Source: Candidatus Woesearchaeota archaeon | GTDB taxonomy: Archaea; Nanobdellota; Nanobdellia; Woesearchaeales; GCA-2687795 | Length of the DNA: 14,702 bases | Assembly (NCBI GenBank): GCA_002687795.1 | Contig: NZBG01000005.1 | Location: 1,347 to 16,048 of the forward strand | Reading direction: 5' to 3' | The notes under the pieces: model-generated | Told to the model about the DNA's origin: nothing | The model's input: the letters and a program-made list of their open reading frames with translations, nothing else | Databases searched by the model: none | Shown: positions 6,684 through 13,460 of the stretch, piece by piece | Layout of the letters: each line of letters starts with the position of its first letter | Position numbering within the stretch: the first letter of the stretch is position 1 | Made by a program: the position numbers and the translations under genes

Positions 6684-7529
6684 ATGAAAGAAAGGGTAAC
6701 TCTGACGCTTGATTCTAACATACTAAAGACTATTGATAAGAATATTGATGGGTTCAGGGTTAAGAACAGGAGCCATGCAGTGGAGCTTTTGTTGTTGAGG
6801 GCAATGGGAGCTCATGTGCCTAAGAAAGCAGTGGTTCTTGTGGGAGGAAAGGGCACAAGGCTGAGGCCTATTACTTATGAGATACCAAAGGCTTTGATAC
6901 CTATAAGCGGAAAGACTGTTACTGAGTATTTGCTGGATCTTTTTAAGAAGTTTGGGGTAAAGGAGATTATTCTTGCTGTGGGTTATATGAAGGAGAAGGT
7001 TATGGAGTATTTTGGGGATGGAAGCAGGTTTGGGGTTAATATAAAGTATATAGAAGAGGATGATCCGTTAGGCACAGCAGGGCCTTTAAGGTTAGGGAAG
7101 CATCTGCTGAATGAGACTTTTATAGTTTCTAACGGGGATGAGCTGAAGGATATTAATGTTGAGCAGATGTTTGCGTTGCATAAGGAGAATAAGGCTTTGG
7201 CAACCATTGCTTTGACAACTGTGAGCGATCCAACTAAGTATGGTGTTGCAAGGCTGTCAGGCTCTAATATTCTGGAGTTTGTTGAGAAGCCGAAGAAGGA
7301 TAAGGCGCCTTCTAACCTTATTAATTCAGGGTTTTATATTCTTGAGCCAGAGGTTGTTGATATGATCCCGGAAGGGTTTGCTATGCTGGAGAAGGATGTT
7401 TTTCCTAAATTGGCTGAGCAGGGGAGATTGTTTGGTTATCCTTTCTCAGGTTACTGGTCAGATATCGGGACAATTGAGAAGTATGAGAAGGTTATTAAGG
7501 ATGTTAGAGATGGTAAGTATAAGTTATAG
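6684..7529 (+). CDS. ribbon-helix-helix domain fused to sugar-phosphate nucleotidyltransferase
   Basis: 281 aa from the ATG at 6684. An earlier in-frame ATG at 6609 would add 25 hydrophobic residues that overlap the promoter and is rejected. Residues 1-42 look like a CopG/Arc-type ribbon-helix-helix: beta strand RVTLTLD (4-10), helix NILKTIDKNI, and a second helix after NRSHAVELLLLRAM. Residues 47-281 are a GlmU/RmlA-type nucleotidyltransferase: VGGKGTRLRP (53-62), EIPKALIPI, DPLGTAGPL, VSNGDEL (metal Asp), a VEKP motif and GYWSDIGT. The enzyme part transfers NMP from an NTP to a sugar-1-phosphate, making an NDP-sugar for glycan or lipid assembly; the sugar cannot be told from sequence. There is no C-terminal left-handed-helix acyltransferase domain. 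The fusion suggests a DNA-binding, possibly self-regulating enzyme, which is inference. Confidence 0.88.
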   Translation: MKERVTLTLDSNILKTIDKNIDGFRVKNRSHAVELLLLRAMGAHVPKKAVVLVGGKGTRLRPITYEIPKALIPISGKTVTEYLLDLFKKFGVKEIILAVGYMKEKVMEYFGDGSRFGVNIKYIEEDDPLGTAGPLRLGKHLLNETFIVSNGDELKDINVEQMFALHKENKALATIALTTVSDPTKYGVARLSGSNILEFVEKPKKDKAPSNLINSGFYILEPEVVDMIPEGFAMLEKDVFPKLAEQGRLFGYPFSGYWSDIGTIEKYEKVIKDVRDGKYKL

Positions 7530-7592
7530 AAGCCTTCTAGGTTCATTAAGCGCATCGAATTAAGGGTTTCAGCAGAGCCTAAAAACCAAAAT

Positions 7593-7601
7593 AATTAAAT
7601 A
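7593..7601 (+). promoter_or_regulatory. TATA box for the M50-like gene
   Basis: AATTAAATA with 22 nt to the ATG at 7624 and no Shine-Dalgarno between; leaderless style. Confidence 0.4.
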
Positions 7602-7623
7602 CTCCTATTTCTAAGATAGTTAA

Positions 7624-8376
7624 ATGCCCCTTTATACTATAACCGACCTGAAGGATAAGCTGAAGAGATATTTTATGTTCAGCAGGGAAGAGATAAAGAA
7701 TTTTATAATCATAATACTGATTCTTGCGTTCATTGTGTCTTTTAAGGACTGGGGGGCAAAGGAGTTTGAGCTTTTGGTTGGCTTAAGGAATCTGTTTAAT
7801 GCTGTGCTTATTGTAACATTGGCTGTGCTTGCCCATGCATCTGCGCAAAGGATTGCTGGGTTGCAGGTTGGTATAAGAGTTGAGCATAGGCTTTGGTGGG
7901 CTGGCCTTTTAATGGGCCTGGTTCTTATATTTGTTTCAAGAGGGAATTTATGGTTTTTGGCGCCGGGGGGAGTGATTTTCCATCATATGGCTGTTCACAG
8001 AATAGGGTTTTTCAGGTATGGTATAAACACGTTGACAATGAGCTCTGTGGCATTGGCAGGTCCTTTGGCAAATGTTGCTTTTGCTATATTGTTCAAGATT
8101 CTTTTTGTTTTGCTGCCTAATAATGTGCTGATTGAGAAAGCGATTCTTGTGAATGTCTGGTTTGCAGTTTTTAATATGCTGCCAATCCCTCCTTTGGATG
8201 GAAATTATGTGTTCTTTTATTCAAGAGGGCTTTATTTCCTGCTGTTTGGCGCTATATTAGGCGCTGCATTGTTGTTGGTGTTGAAGATTAATATTTTGGT
8301 TGCTATATTTGGCTCATTGTTGTTTGGTTTATTGTTTGGTGTGTATTATGCCAAAGTGCTTGAAGGCGTATTTTAG
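7624..8376 (+). CDS. M50/S2P-like integral membrane protein, probably not a protease
   Basis: 250 aa with about six hydrophobic segments. The layout follows site-2 proteases of peptidase family M50: helix with the metal motif (about 60-76), the SSVALAGPLANVAFA segment (140-154), and the third conserved motif NMLPIPPLDGNYVF (184-197) with D192. The canonical HExxH is HASAQ here (H71-A72-S73-A74-Q75), so the catalytic glutamate and the second zinc-binding histidine are missing. A cluster of histidines (H120, H121, H125) lies in a loop after WFLAPGG. Active S2Ps cleave membrane-bound regulators; this copy may instead be a non-cleaving relative that binds or chaperones membrane proteins, which is inference. 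The gene ends inside a 10-bp hairpin. Confidence 0.8.
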   Translation: MPLYTITDLKDKLKRYFMFSREEIKNFIIIILILAFIVSFKDWGAKEFELLVGLRNLFNAVLIVTLAVLAHASAQRIAGLQVGIRVEHRLWWAGLLMGLVLIFVSRGNLWFLAPGGVIFHHMAVHRIGFFRYGINTLTMSSVALAGPLANVAFAILFKILFVLLPNNVLIEKAILVNVWFAVFNMLPIPPLDGNYVFFYSRGLYFLLFGAILGAALLLVLKINILVAIFGSLLFGLLFGVYYAKVLEGVF

Positions 8377-8390
8377 CAAAGCTAAAATAC
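8368..8390. repeat. 10-bp perfect hairpin at the end of the M50-like gene
   Basis: GTATTTTAGC, loop AAA, GCTAAAATAC, followed by TTTT (8391-8394). It overlaps the stop codon at 8374-8376. It could act as a transcription terminator for the plus strand. It also stands in the same position relative to the conserved block at 8396-8434 as a different hairpin does in the copy near 13955. Confidence 0.7.
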
Positions 8391-8395
8391 TTTTA

Positions 8396-8434
8396 TCCTC
8401 CCCATTATCGCAGAACTAACTGGAGGGCCCACCC
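8396..8434. repeat. conserved intergenic block, copy A
   Basis: TCCTCCCCATTATCGCA, eight variable bases, then TGGAGGGCCCACCC. The first block matches copy B at 13988-14027 in 16 of 17 positions and the second in 13 of 14. CCTCC (8397-8401) can pair with GGAGG (8422-8426). It is preceded by a hairpin and ends 45 nt before the next ATG. I do not recognise it as a known riboswitch or RNA family. Confidence 0.7.
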
Positions 8435-8479
8435 CTACAGGATTATATTACTTTCGTACAACTAGTAGGATGTACTAAA

Positions 8480-8803
8480 ATGGGAAAATTAAATTTATAT
8501 GAGAATTGGATAGAGCTTTCAGCTTTTGGGTTGTTGGTGTTAGGCTTTTTCCTGGCAACAACGCTTGGCTCAGCTGTTGTGAGTTATATTATTATATTTT
8601 TATGCGGGGCAACTGCAGGCAGGGTGTTGTTCAGGCTGAAGCCAACTTTAAAATTCCCATGGATTTTTATCACAGCAGGGTTTTTAGTGGGGTTTGCGCT
8701 TGGCTCTTTTTATGGCAGTAAGATAATGATTGTTGTGTTCTTTGTGGTTGGAACTTATGCTTCTTATTATGCGCATGAGGAAGGGTATATCAAAGGGTTT
8801 TAA
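8480..8803 (+). CDS. small four-helix membrane protein, unknown function
   Basis: 107 aa. Four hydrophobic segments at about 12-30, 32-51, 59-79 and 81-98, joined by short loops, with a charged N-terminus and a short C-terminal EEGYIKGF tail. Glycine-rich helix faces (GFLVGFALGSFYG) suggest tight helix packing. I do not recognise a family and assign no function. It lies between the M50-like gene and the tRNA thiolation enzyme, downstream of conserved block A. The start at 8480 is the first ATG in frame after that block. Confidence 0.75.
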   Translation: MGKLNLYENWIELSAFGLLVLGFFLATTLGSAVVSYIIIFLCGATAGRVLFRLKPTLKFPWIFITAGFLVGFALGSFYGSKIMIVVFFVVGTYASYYAHEEGYIKGF

Positions 8804-8811
8804 GAGAATGC

Positions 8812-8820
8812 TTTAAATAA
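8812..8820 (+). promoter_or_regulatory. TATA box for the TtuA/Ncs6-type gene
   Basis: TTTAAATAA with 21 nt to the ATG at 8842, no ribosome site between; leaderless style. Confidence 0.5.
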
Positions 8821-8841
8821 ATCAAAGATTTTTCTTAGCTT

Positions 8842-9696
8842 ATGAAGGCTGATATTGAGAGAAAGGTAAAGCAGACTATAGAAAAGTATAAGCTGCTTAG
8901 TAAGAAGGATAAGGTTTTGGTAGCCTGCTCTGGAGGGAAGGATAGCACAACTGTGCTTTTTTTGCTGAATAAGTTTGGTTATGATGTTGAAGCGCTTTTT
9001 ATTGATTTGTTTATAGGGAAGTATAGTGAGAAGAATAAAGAGGATGTTGAGAGATTCTGTTCTGAGCTTGGGGTTAAGTTGCATGAGGTTTCTGTTAAGG
9101 ATGTTGTGGGTTATTCTGTTTGTTATCTTAAGTCAGTTCTTAAGTCTAAAGGCTGTAACCTGAAGAGCTGCGCTATCTGCGGAGCTGTTAAGAGGCATAT
9201 ACTGAATAGGTATGCTAAGAGGCTGAAGAAGACTAAGCTTGTTACAGGGCATAACCTTGATGATGAGGCGCAGAGTTTTGTTATGAACCTGCTGAAGGAC
9301 AGGATGGATCTTAGCCTGAGGCTTGGGCCTAAGACAGGGGTTGTTGAGGAGAAGGGTTTTGTTCCAAGGGTTAAGCCGTTGTATTTTTGCGCTGAGAAAG
9401 ATGTTGAGGAGTTTTCAAGGCTTATGAAGTTCCCTGTTGTTTATGATAGCTGCCCATGCTCTGTGGATGCGTTTAGAAGGGATGTTGGCAGGTTTTTGGA
9501 TAAGCTGGAGAGGGATGCTCCGGGTATAAAACTGAGGATTGTGGATTATTTCCTGGAAAGGATGCCTAGGTCTAAAAAGAGGTTGGGTAAGCTGGGTTAT
9601 TGCGAAAATTGCGGTGAGCCATGCTCGGGAAAAGTTTGCAATGTTTGCGGTATGGTTGGGTTGTTGGGTGGGAAAAAACGAAAAGTATATAAATAA
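8842..9696 (+). CDS. TtuA/Ncs6-type tRNA 2-thiolation enzyme, N-terminal zinc finger absent
   Basis: 284 aa. Members adenylate a tRNA uridine and replace its oxygen with sulfur: U54 for TtuA, wobble U34 for Ncs6/NcsA; sequence alone does not settle which. The PP-loop SGGKDS (30-35) binds ATP. C110 and C113 (SCAICG) with C204 (DSCPC) match the three ligands of the catalytic 4Fe-4S cluster. GHNLDDEAQ (136-144) is a family motif. A C-terminal zinc finger is present (C254, C257, C266, C269). The N-terminal CxxC zinc finger usual in this family is missing: the protein begins at the helix that normally follows it, and an in-frame stop just upstream excludes a longer start. Confidence 0.88.
   Translation: MKADIERKVKQTIEKYKLLSKKDKVLVACSGGKDSTTVLFLLNKFGYDVEALFIDLFIGKYSEKNKEDVERFCSELGVKLHEVSVKDVVGYSVCYLKSVLKSKGCNLKSCAICGAVKRHILNRYAKRLKKTKLVTGHNLDDEAQSFVMNLLKDRMDLSLRLGPKTGVVEEKGFVPRVKPLYFCAEKDVEEFSRLMKFPVVYDSCPCSVDAFRRDVGRFLDKLERDAPGIKLRIVDYFLERMPRSKKRLGKLGYCENCGEPCSGKVCNVCGMVGLLGGKKRKVYK
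9686..9695 (+). promoter_or_regulatory. TATA box for psmB
   Basis: TATATAAATA overlapping the stop of the preceding gene. A start about 25 nt downstream would give a leader of roughly 30 nt. AGGTGAT (9716-9722) is a perfect anti-Shine-Dalgarno match but lies 27 nt before the ATG at 9750, too far to serve it directly. Confidence 0.4.
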
Positions 9697-9749
9697 CTTC
9701 TAATCTTAATGCTTTAGGTGATATACTTCTTTTAAAGATTTTATTTAAG

Positions 9750-10391
9750 ATGAAGGAAGAAGAACAGCTTAAAACGGGAACAACAACAGTTGGTATTGTT
9801 GGTAAAGATTGTATAATACTTGCAGCTGATAAGAGAGCTACTGCAGGGTTTTTGATTGCAGATAAGAAGTCAGAAAAGATATACAAGATAACAGATAATA
9901 TTGCTGTGACAATGGCAGGCACTGTTTCTGATGCGCAGTTATTGCTTAAATATGCTGAGTCAGAGCTGAGGCTGAAGAAGATAAGGACAGGGCTGGATTG
10001 CTCTGTTAAGGAAGCAGCTAACCTTCTGGCAAGGTTTGTTTATTATAATATAAGGAAAATGAGCATGATCCCGGGCATAGCACATTTTGTGCTGGGAGGC
10101 AAGGATAGCACAGGGTTTTATCTGTATGATATTTATGCTGATGGCAGCATTACATTGATTGATGATTATATCTCATCAGGCTCAGGCTCTGTTATGGCAT
10201 ACGGTGTCCTTGAAACACTTTTTAGAAAGGATACTAGTTTAGATGAGGGTGTCAAGCTGGCTGTGAAATGCGTAAACGCAGCTATACAGAGAGATGCAGC
10301 TTCAGGCAATGGGTTAGATGTTGTTTCCATCACAAGCGAGGGAGCAAAGAAGATAGTGGAAAAGCAATTGGATACAACAATAAAGGTATAA
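9750..10391 (+). CDS. psmB: 20S proteasome beta subunit
   Basis: 213 aa. Catalytic subunit of the archaeal 20S proteasome, an N-terminal threonine hydrolase in the inner beta rings. A ten-residue propeptide ends in G10; autocleavage exposes T11 (TTTVGI). The catalytic set follows at the expected distances: D27 and R29 (AADKRAT), K43, S145 (SGSGS), D182 and S185 (RDAASGNG), corresponding to D17, R19, K33, S129, D166 and S169 of the mature archaeal subunit. All are intact, so it should be active. The alpha subunit is not in the window. The next gene, aCPSF1, is a frequent neighbour of psmB in archaea. Confidence 0.96.
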   Translation: MKEEEQLKTGTTTVGIVGKDCIILAADKRATAGFLIADKKSEKIYKITDNIAVTMAGTVSDAQLLLKYAESELRLKKIRTGLDCSVKEAANLLARFVYYNIRKMSMIPGIAHFVLGGKDSTGFYLYDIYADGSITLIDDYISSGSGSVMAYGVLETLFRKDTSLDEGVKLAVKCVNAAIQRDAASGNGLDVVSITSEGAKKIVEKQLDTTIKV

Positions 10392-10476
10392 AGTATTTCT
10401 TAAACAAAATCATAATGGTGCAATTTAATTGGATAAAAAGCAGTTCTTGGATTTATTGTATGAGGTTTAAACTAAA

Positions 10477-12366
10477 ATGACTGATATTATTAAAGAGATT
10501 TTAAAGCATATACCAAAGGGCAAGATAAGCGAGGCTTGTTTTGAAGGCGCTAATATAGTTCTTTATACTAAGGATAAGGATTTTTTCCTGAATAATACAG
10601 GAGTCATAAAGAAGATTGTGGATGAGATAAAGAAAAGGATAGAGTTAAGGCCGGATCCTGCTATAGCCATGGAACTGGAAGCAGCAGAGAAAGAGATAAA
10701 GAGCTTAATGCCAAAAGAGGCTGGCGTGGGCAATATAATTTTTGATCCGCAGAGGTCTATTGTGGTTATAGAGGCTGATAAGCCAGGGCTGGCTATAGGG
10801 AAACAGGGAAGTGTTCTTAGAGAGATAAGGACTAAGACTTTATGGATTCCTGTTGTTAAAAGGACGCCTGCAATAAGGTCAAAGCTTATAGAGAATATAA
10901 GGGCTGTGCTTTACCAGAACAGCGATTATAGAAGGAAGTTCCTGGATAAGACGGGCCATAGGATTTATGATGGCTGGATTAGAGAGAAGAAGGAGGAATG
11001 GATAAGGATAAGCTATCTTGGCGGCGCAAGGAATGTTGGCAGGTCCTGCTTGTTTTTACAGACGCCTGAGTCAAGGGTTCTATTGGACTGCGGGATTGAT
11101 GTTGCTTCTGATAACCATGCTTACCCACATCTGGAAGCGCCTGAGTTTGATATAAAGGAGCTTGATGCTGTTATTGTTTCTCATTCACATTTAGATCATA
11201 GCGGTTTTATTCCTTATCTGTTCAAGTTTGGCTATAGGGGGCCTGTGTATTGCACAGCTCCTACAAGGGATGTTATGTCTCTTTTATTGCTTGATAATGT
11301 GAAGATTATGAGGTCAGAGGGTAAGGAGCCTATCTATACATCTGATGATGTAAAAGAAATGGTTAAGCATACTGTCTGCCTTGAGTATGAAGCGGTTACT
11401 GATGTAACGCCTGATGTAAGAATTACTCTTTATAATTCAGGCCATATCCTTGGCGCTTCATTGGTTCATCTGCATATAGCAAACGGGCTGCATAACCTTG
11501 TTTATACAGGTGACCTGAAGTATGCAAGAACGCAGCTGTTAGAGCCTGCTTCCACTTATTTCCCAAGGCTTGAGACTTTGCTTATAGAGAGCACTTATGG
11601 GGGAAAAGAGAATGTTCTGCCCCCGCAAAGGGAGATGGATGATTTCCTTAAGAGGATTATTAAGGAGACGCTTGAGAGGAAGGGCAAGGTTTTGATGCCT
11701 GTTCTGGGTTCGGGAAGGGCGCAGGAGGTTATGATCATGATTGCTAATATGGTAAAGAATAAAGAGGTTCCACCTTTTAAGGTGTATATAGACGGCATGG
11801 TCTGGGATGTTACTGCTATACATACTGCTTATCCGGAATTCCTGAACCATTCTATAAGAAAGCTGATATTCCATAAGGATGAGAACCCATTCCTGCTTGA
11901 TATATTCAAGAGGGTTGGTTCACAAAAGGAGAGAATGGAGGTTGTAGAGGAAGAAGGAGCATGTTTAATATTGGCAACATCAGGTATGTTGGTGGGGGGG
12001 CCTTCTGTGGAATATTTAAAGCATTTGGCTGGCAATCCTAAGAATTCACTGGTGTTTTCATGTTACCAGGGCGAGGGCAGCATGGGAAGAAGGATACAGA
12101 GGGGAGAGAAAGAGATATTTTTTAAGAGTGGCTCTAAGCAGGAGAACTGCGAGATTAAGATGCAGGTGCATAAGCTGGAGATCACAAACCATTCTGACAG
12201 AAGGCAGCTTATGAATTTTGTTTATAAGTGCGACCCAAGGCCTAAGAAGGTTATAGTTAATCATGGGGAGAACAGCAGATGTTTAGATCTGGCTTCTTCT
12301 CTGCATAAACAGTATAGGATAGAGACATGCGCTCCAAGGGATTTGGAGGCTGTTAGGATAAAGTAA
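10477..12366 (+). CDS. aCPSF1/FttA, KH-domain beta-CASP ribonuclease and transcription termination factor
   Basis: 629 aa, full length. It cleaves nascent RNA and ends transcription in archaea, acting with RNA polymerase; it is the counterpart of eukaryotic CPSF73. The N-terminal region (about 1-145) holds KH-like RNA-binding domains, with the GKQG loop at 108-111. The metallo-beta-lactamase core shows H236, H238, D240 and H241 (HSHLDH), GHILGAS, D346 (YTGDLKYA), and the C-terminal ligands H572 (TNHSD) and H596 (VNHGE). The beta-CASP domain is inserted between, with ESTYGG and later LATSGML. All zinc ligands are intact. The 85-nt gap after psmB has an ATTTATTGT stretch about 20-28 nt before the ATG that could be a separate promoter. 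Confidence 0.95.
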   Translation: MTDIIKEILKHIPKGKISEACFEGANIVLYTKDKDFFLNNTGVIKKIVDEIKKRIELRPDPAIAMELEAAEKEIKSLMPKEAGVGNIIFDPQRSIVVIEADKPGLAIGKQGSVLREIRTKTLWIPVVKRTPAIRSKLIENIRAVLYQNSDYRRKFLDKTGHRIYDGWIREKKEEWIRISYLGGARNVGRSCLFLQTPESRVLLDCGIDVASDNHAYPHLEAPEFDIKELDAVIVSHSHLDHSGFIPYLFKFGYRGPVYCTAPTRDVMSLLLLDNVKIMRSEGKEPIYTSDDVKEMVKHTVCLEYEAVTDVTPDVRITLYNSGHILGASLVHLHIANGLHNLVYTGDLKYARTQLLEPASTYFPRLETLLIESTYGGKENVLPPQREMDDFLKRIIKETLERKGKVLMPVLGSGRAQEVMIMIANMVKNKEVPPFKVYIDGMVWDVTAIHTAYPEFLNHSIRKLIFHKDENPFLLDIFKRVGSQKERMEVVEEEGACLILATSGMLVGGPSVEYLKHLAGNPKNSLVFSCYQGEGSMGRRIQRGEKEIFFKSGSKQENCEIKMQVHKLEITNHSDRRQLMNFVYKCDPRPKKVIVNHGENSRCLDLASSLHKQYRIETCAPRDLEAVRIK

Positions 12367-12441
12367 GAAAATTAGAGAAATACCAGAAGCCTGAAAGATT
12401 TCTTAGTATTTGGCTTTGTTTGAAATGAAATAACTTTTAGA

Positions 12442-12719
12442 TTATAAGATTAACCTTCTCTCATAAAGGAAGGGAGTAGGACCACATGTAAAATGTCCTA
12501 TGCCTGGTGTGGAATCTGGGTTTGGATCTTCTCTATAATAAATATATTTCACACATGTATCACAATAGAATAATATACTATAAGGTCTTACCCTTCCTTG
12601 TGATACAGGTATATTTTCTCCACATAAGCACTTAAGAGAAATATCAGAAGGATCTCCTCCTTTACCAATAAAGTCATTAACTTCCTCCGTGGTCTTTGCT
12701 ATTATAGTTTTTTTTTCAT
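12442..12719 (-). pseudogene. small zinc-ribbon-like protein broken by a frameshift in an A9 tract
   Basis: On the minus strand an ATG (12719) is followed by nine A's (12716-12708). Reading on directly gives a stop after five codons. One extra A would open a 92-residue frame to the TAA at 12444-12442. That frame has CLCG (31-34), CDTC (53-56) and another Cys at 79, a zinc-ribbon-like pattern, with the aromatic stretch YSILFYC and a Pro-rich tail. I do not recognise a family. Further upstream, two more open segments (about 12862-12775 and 12779-12717) can be joined by compensating shifts, hinting at a longer decayed gene. It may be a pseudogene, a slippage-dependent gene, a sequencing error, or chance in AT-rich DNA. 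Confidence 0.4.
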
Positions 12720-12844
12720 CTTTATATGCCTAATAATTATTTTAGCTAGTGAAACACCATCTCTTTTAAAAATCTTATGTAGGATTAGATAAATTTTTTA
12801 GGTTTTTAGTGATAACTGCTTCTTTTGGTTTAATGTTCTGGCTG

Positions 12845-12871
12845 AGAAGCTCTTTTTACAAAAGAGCTTCT
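12845..12871. repeat. perfect 12-bp hairpin
   Basis: AGAAGCTCTTTT, loop TAC, AAAAGAGCTTCT. It lies 50 nt before tRNA-Glu and at the upstream edge of the decayed minus-strand reading frame. It could be a terminator or a palindromic mobile-element scar; nothing decides between them. Confidence 0.7.
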
Positions 12872-12882
12872 GATTAAAGTAA

Positions 12883-12892
12883 AGTTTAAGAA
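12883..12892 (+). promoter_or_regulatory. candidate TATA box for tRNA-Glu
   Basis: AGTTTAAGAA ending 28 nt before the first base of the tRNA, close to the usual archaeal spacing. Confidence 0.35.
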
Positions 12893-12920
12893 GTATTTAC
12901 GATTTAGGCTTAAAGTAAAT

Positions 12921-12995
12921 GCCCTTGTAGTGTAGTCCGGCCAAGCACTAAGCCCTCTCGAGGCTTGAACTCGGGTTCGAATCCCGGCGAGGGCA
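12921..12995 (+). tRNA. tRNA-Glu (anticodon CTC)
   Basis: Full cloverleaf of 75 nt. Acceptor stem GCCCTTG pairs with CGAGGGC with one T-G wobble; discriminator A12995. D stem GTGT/GCAC; anticodon stem AAGCC/GGCTT with loop CTCTCGA, giving anticodon CTC (12957-12959), which reads GAG. T arm TCGGG, loop TTCGAAT, CCCGG. No intron and no encoded CCA; TTTTC follows and may end transcription. Confidence 0.95.
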
Positions 12996-13018
12996 TTTTC
13001 TCCCCAAAAACCATAACC

Positions 13019-13027
13019 TTTTTAAGC
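13019..13027 (+). promoter_or_regulatory. TATA box for the ribosomal cluster
   Basis: TTTTTAAGC with 25 nt to the S19e ATG at 13053 and no ribosome site between; leaderless style. Confidence 0.45.
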
Positions 13028-13052
13028 ACATAAACATTTACTGTTTATAAAG

Positions 13053-13460
13053 ATGAAACAAAGCTATAACACTCCTGTGAATGAATTAATAGATAAGACA
13101 GCTGAAGCTCTGAAGAAGATTAAGGAGATTAAGCCGCCTGCCTGGGCAGGTTTTGTTAAGACAGGGGTTAGTAGGGAAAGGCCTCCTGTGAAGAAGGACT
13201 GGTGGTATGCCAGGGCTGCTTCTGTACTTAGGAAGGTTTCAAGGCTTGGGCCTATTGGCACATCAAAGCTAAGGACTAAGTATGGCAGCAAGAAGAACAG
13301 GGGAGTTAGGCCTGAAAAGTTTTATAAGGGCTCAGGGAGTGTTGTGAGGAAGATTCTCCAACAGTTGGAGACTGCAGGCCTGGTTATAAAAAAGGATAAA
13401 GGAGTGCATAAGGGTAAAGTGATTACAGCAAAAGGCAAGGAATTATTGTTCGGAAAATGA
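13053..13460 (+). CDS. rps19e: ribosomal protein S19e (eS19)
   Basis: 135 aa, a small-subunit protein shared by archaea and eukaryotes. Visible family features are the PPAWAGFVKTGVSRERPP region (about 29-46), DWWYARAASVLRKV, and GPIGTSKLRTKYG followed by a basic loop and the winged-helix tail with LETAGLV. Length is normal. It is the first gene of the cluster S19e-PDCD5-L39e-L31e and overlaps the next gene by 4 nt (ATGA), indicating coupled translation. Confidence 0.96.
   Translation: MKQSYNTPVNELIDKTAEALKKIKEIKPPAWAGFVKTGVSRERPPVKKDWWYARAASVLRKVSRLGPIGTSKLRTKYGSKKNRGVRPEKFYKGSGSVVRKILQQLETAGLVIKKDKGVHKGKVITAKGKELLFGK

Larger units (their letters stand above)
12367..12920. other. gene-poor stretch between aCPSF1 and tRNA-Glu
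   Basis: About 550 bases without an intact gene. It holds the broken minus-strand reading frame described at 12442-12719, a perfect 12-bp palindrome at 12845-12871, and a candidate tRNA promoter. The first 75 bases show nothing I can name. Confidence 0.6.

Noticed and set aside
7530..7592. AGGTTCATTAAGC as another IS605-like end
   Set aside because: It lacks the GGGG run and any paired hairpin; the similarity is short and likely chance.
8396..8434. Known riboswitch (fluoride, TPP, cobalamin, guanidine)
   Set aside because: No consensus core of these classes is present, and the downstream genes (unknown membrane protein, L31e) fit none of them.
9716..9722. AGGTGAT as the ribosome site of psmB
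   Set aside because: It is 27 nt from the ATG and no usable in-frame start lies nearer; the propeptide length from 9750 is already normal.
12442..12707. Intact gene using an ATA start after the A9 tract
   Set aside because: Possible in principle, but no ribosome site is placed for it, and the ATG plus A9 just upstream gives a simpler explanation by slippage or frameshift.
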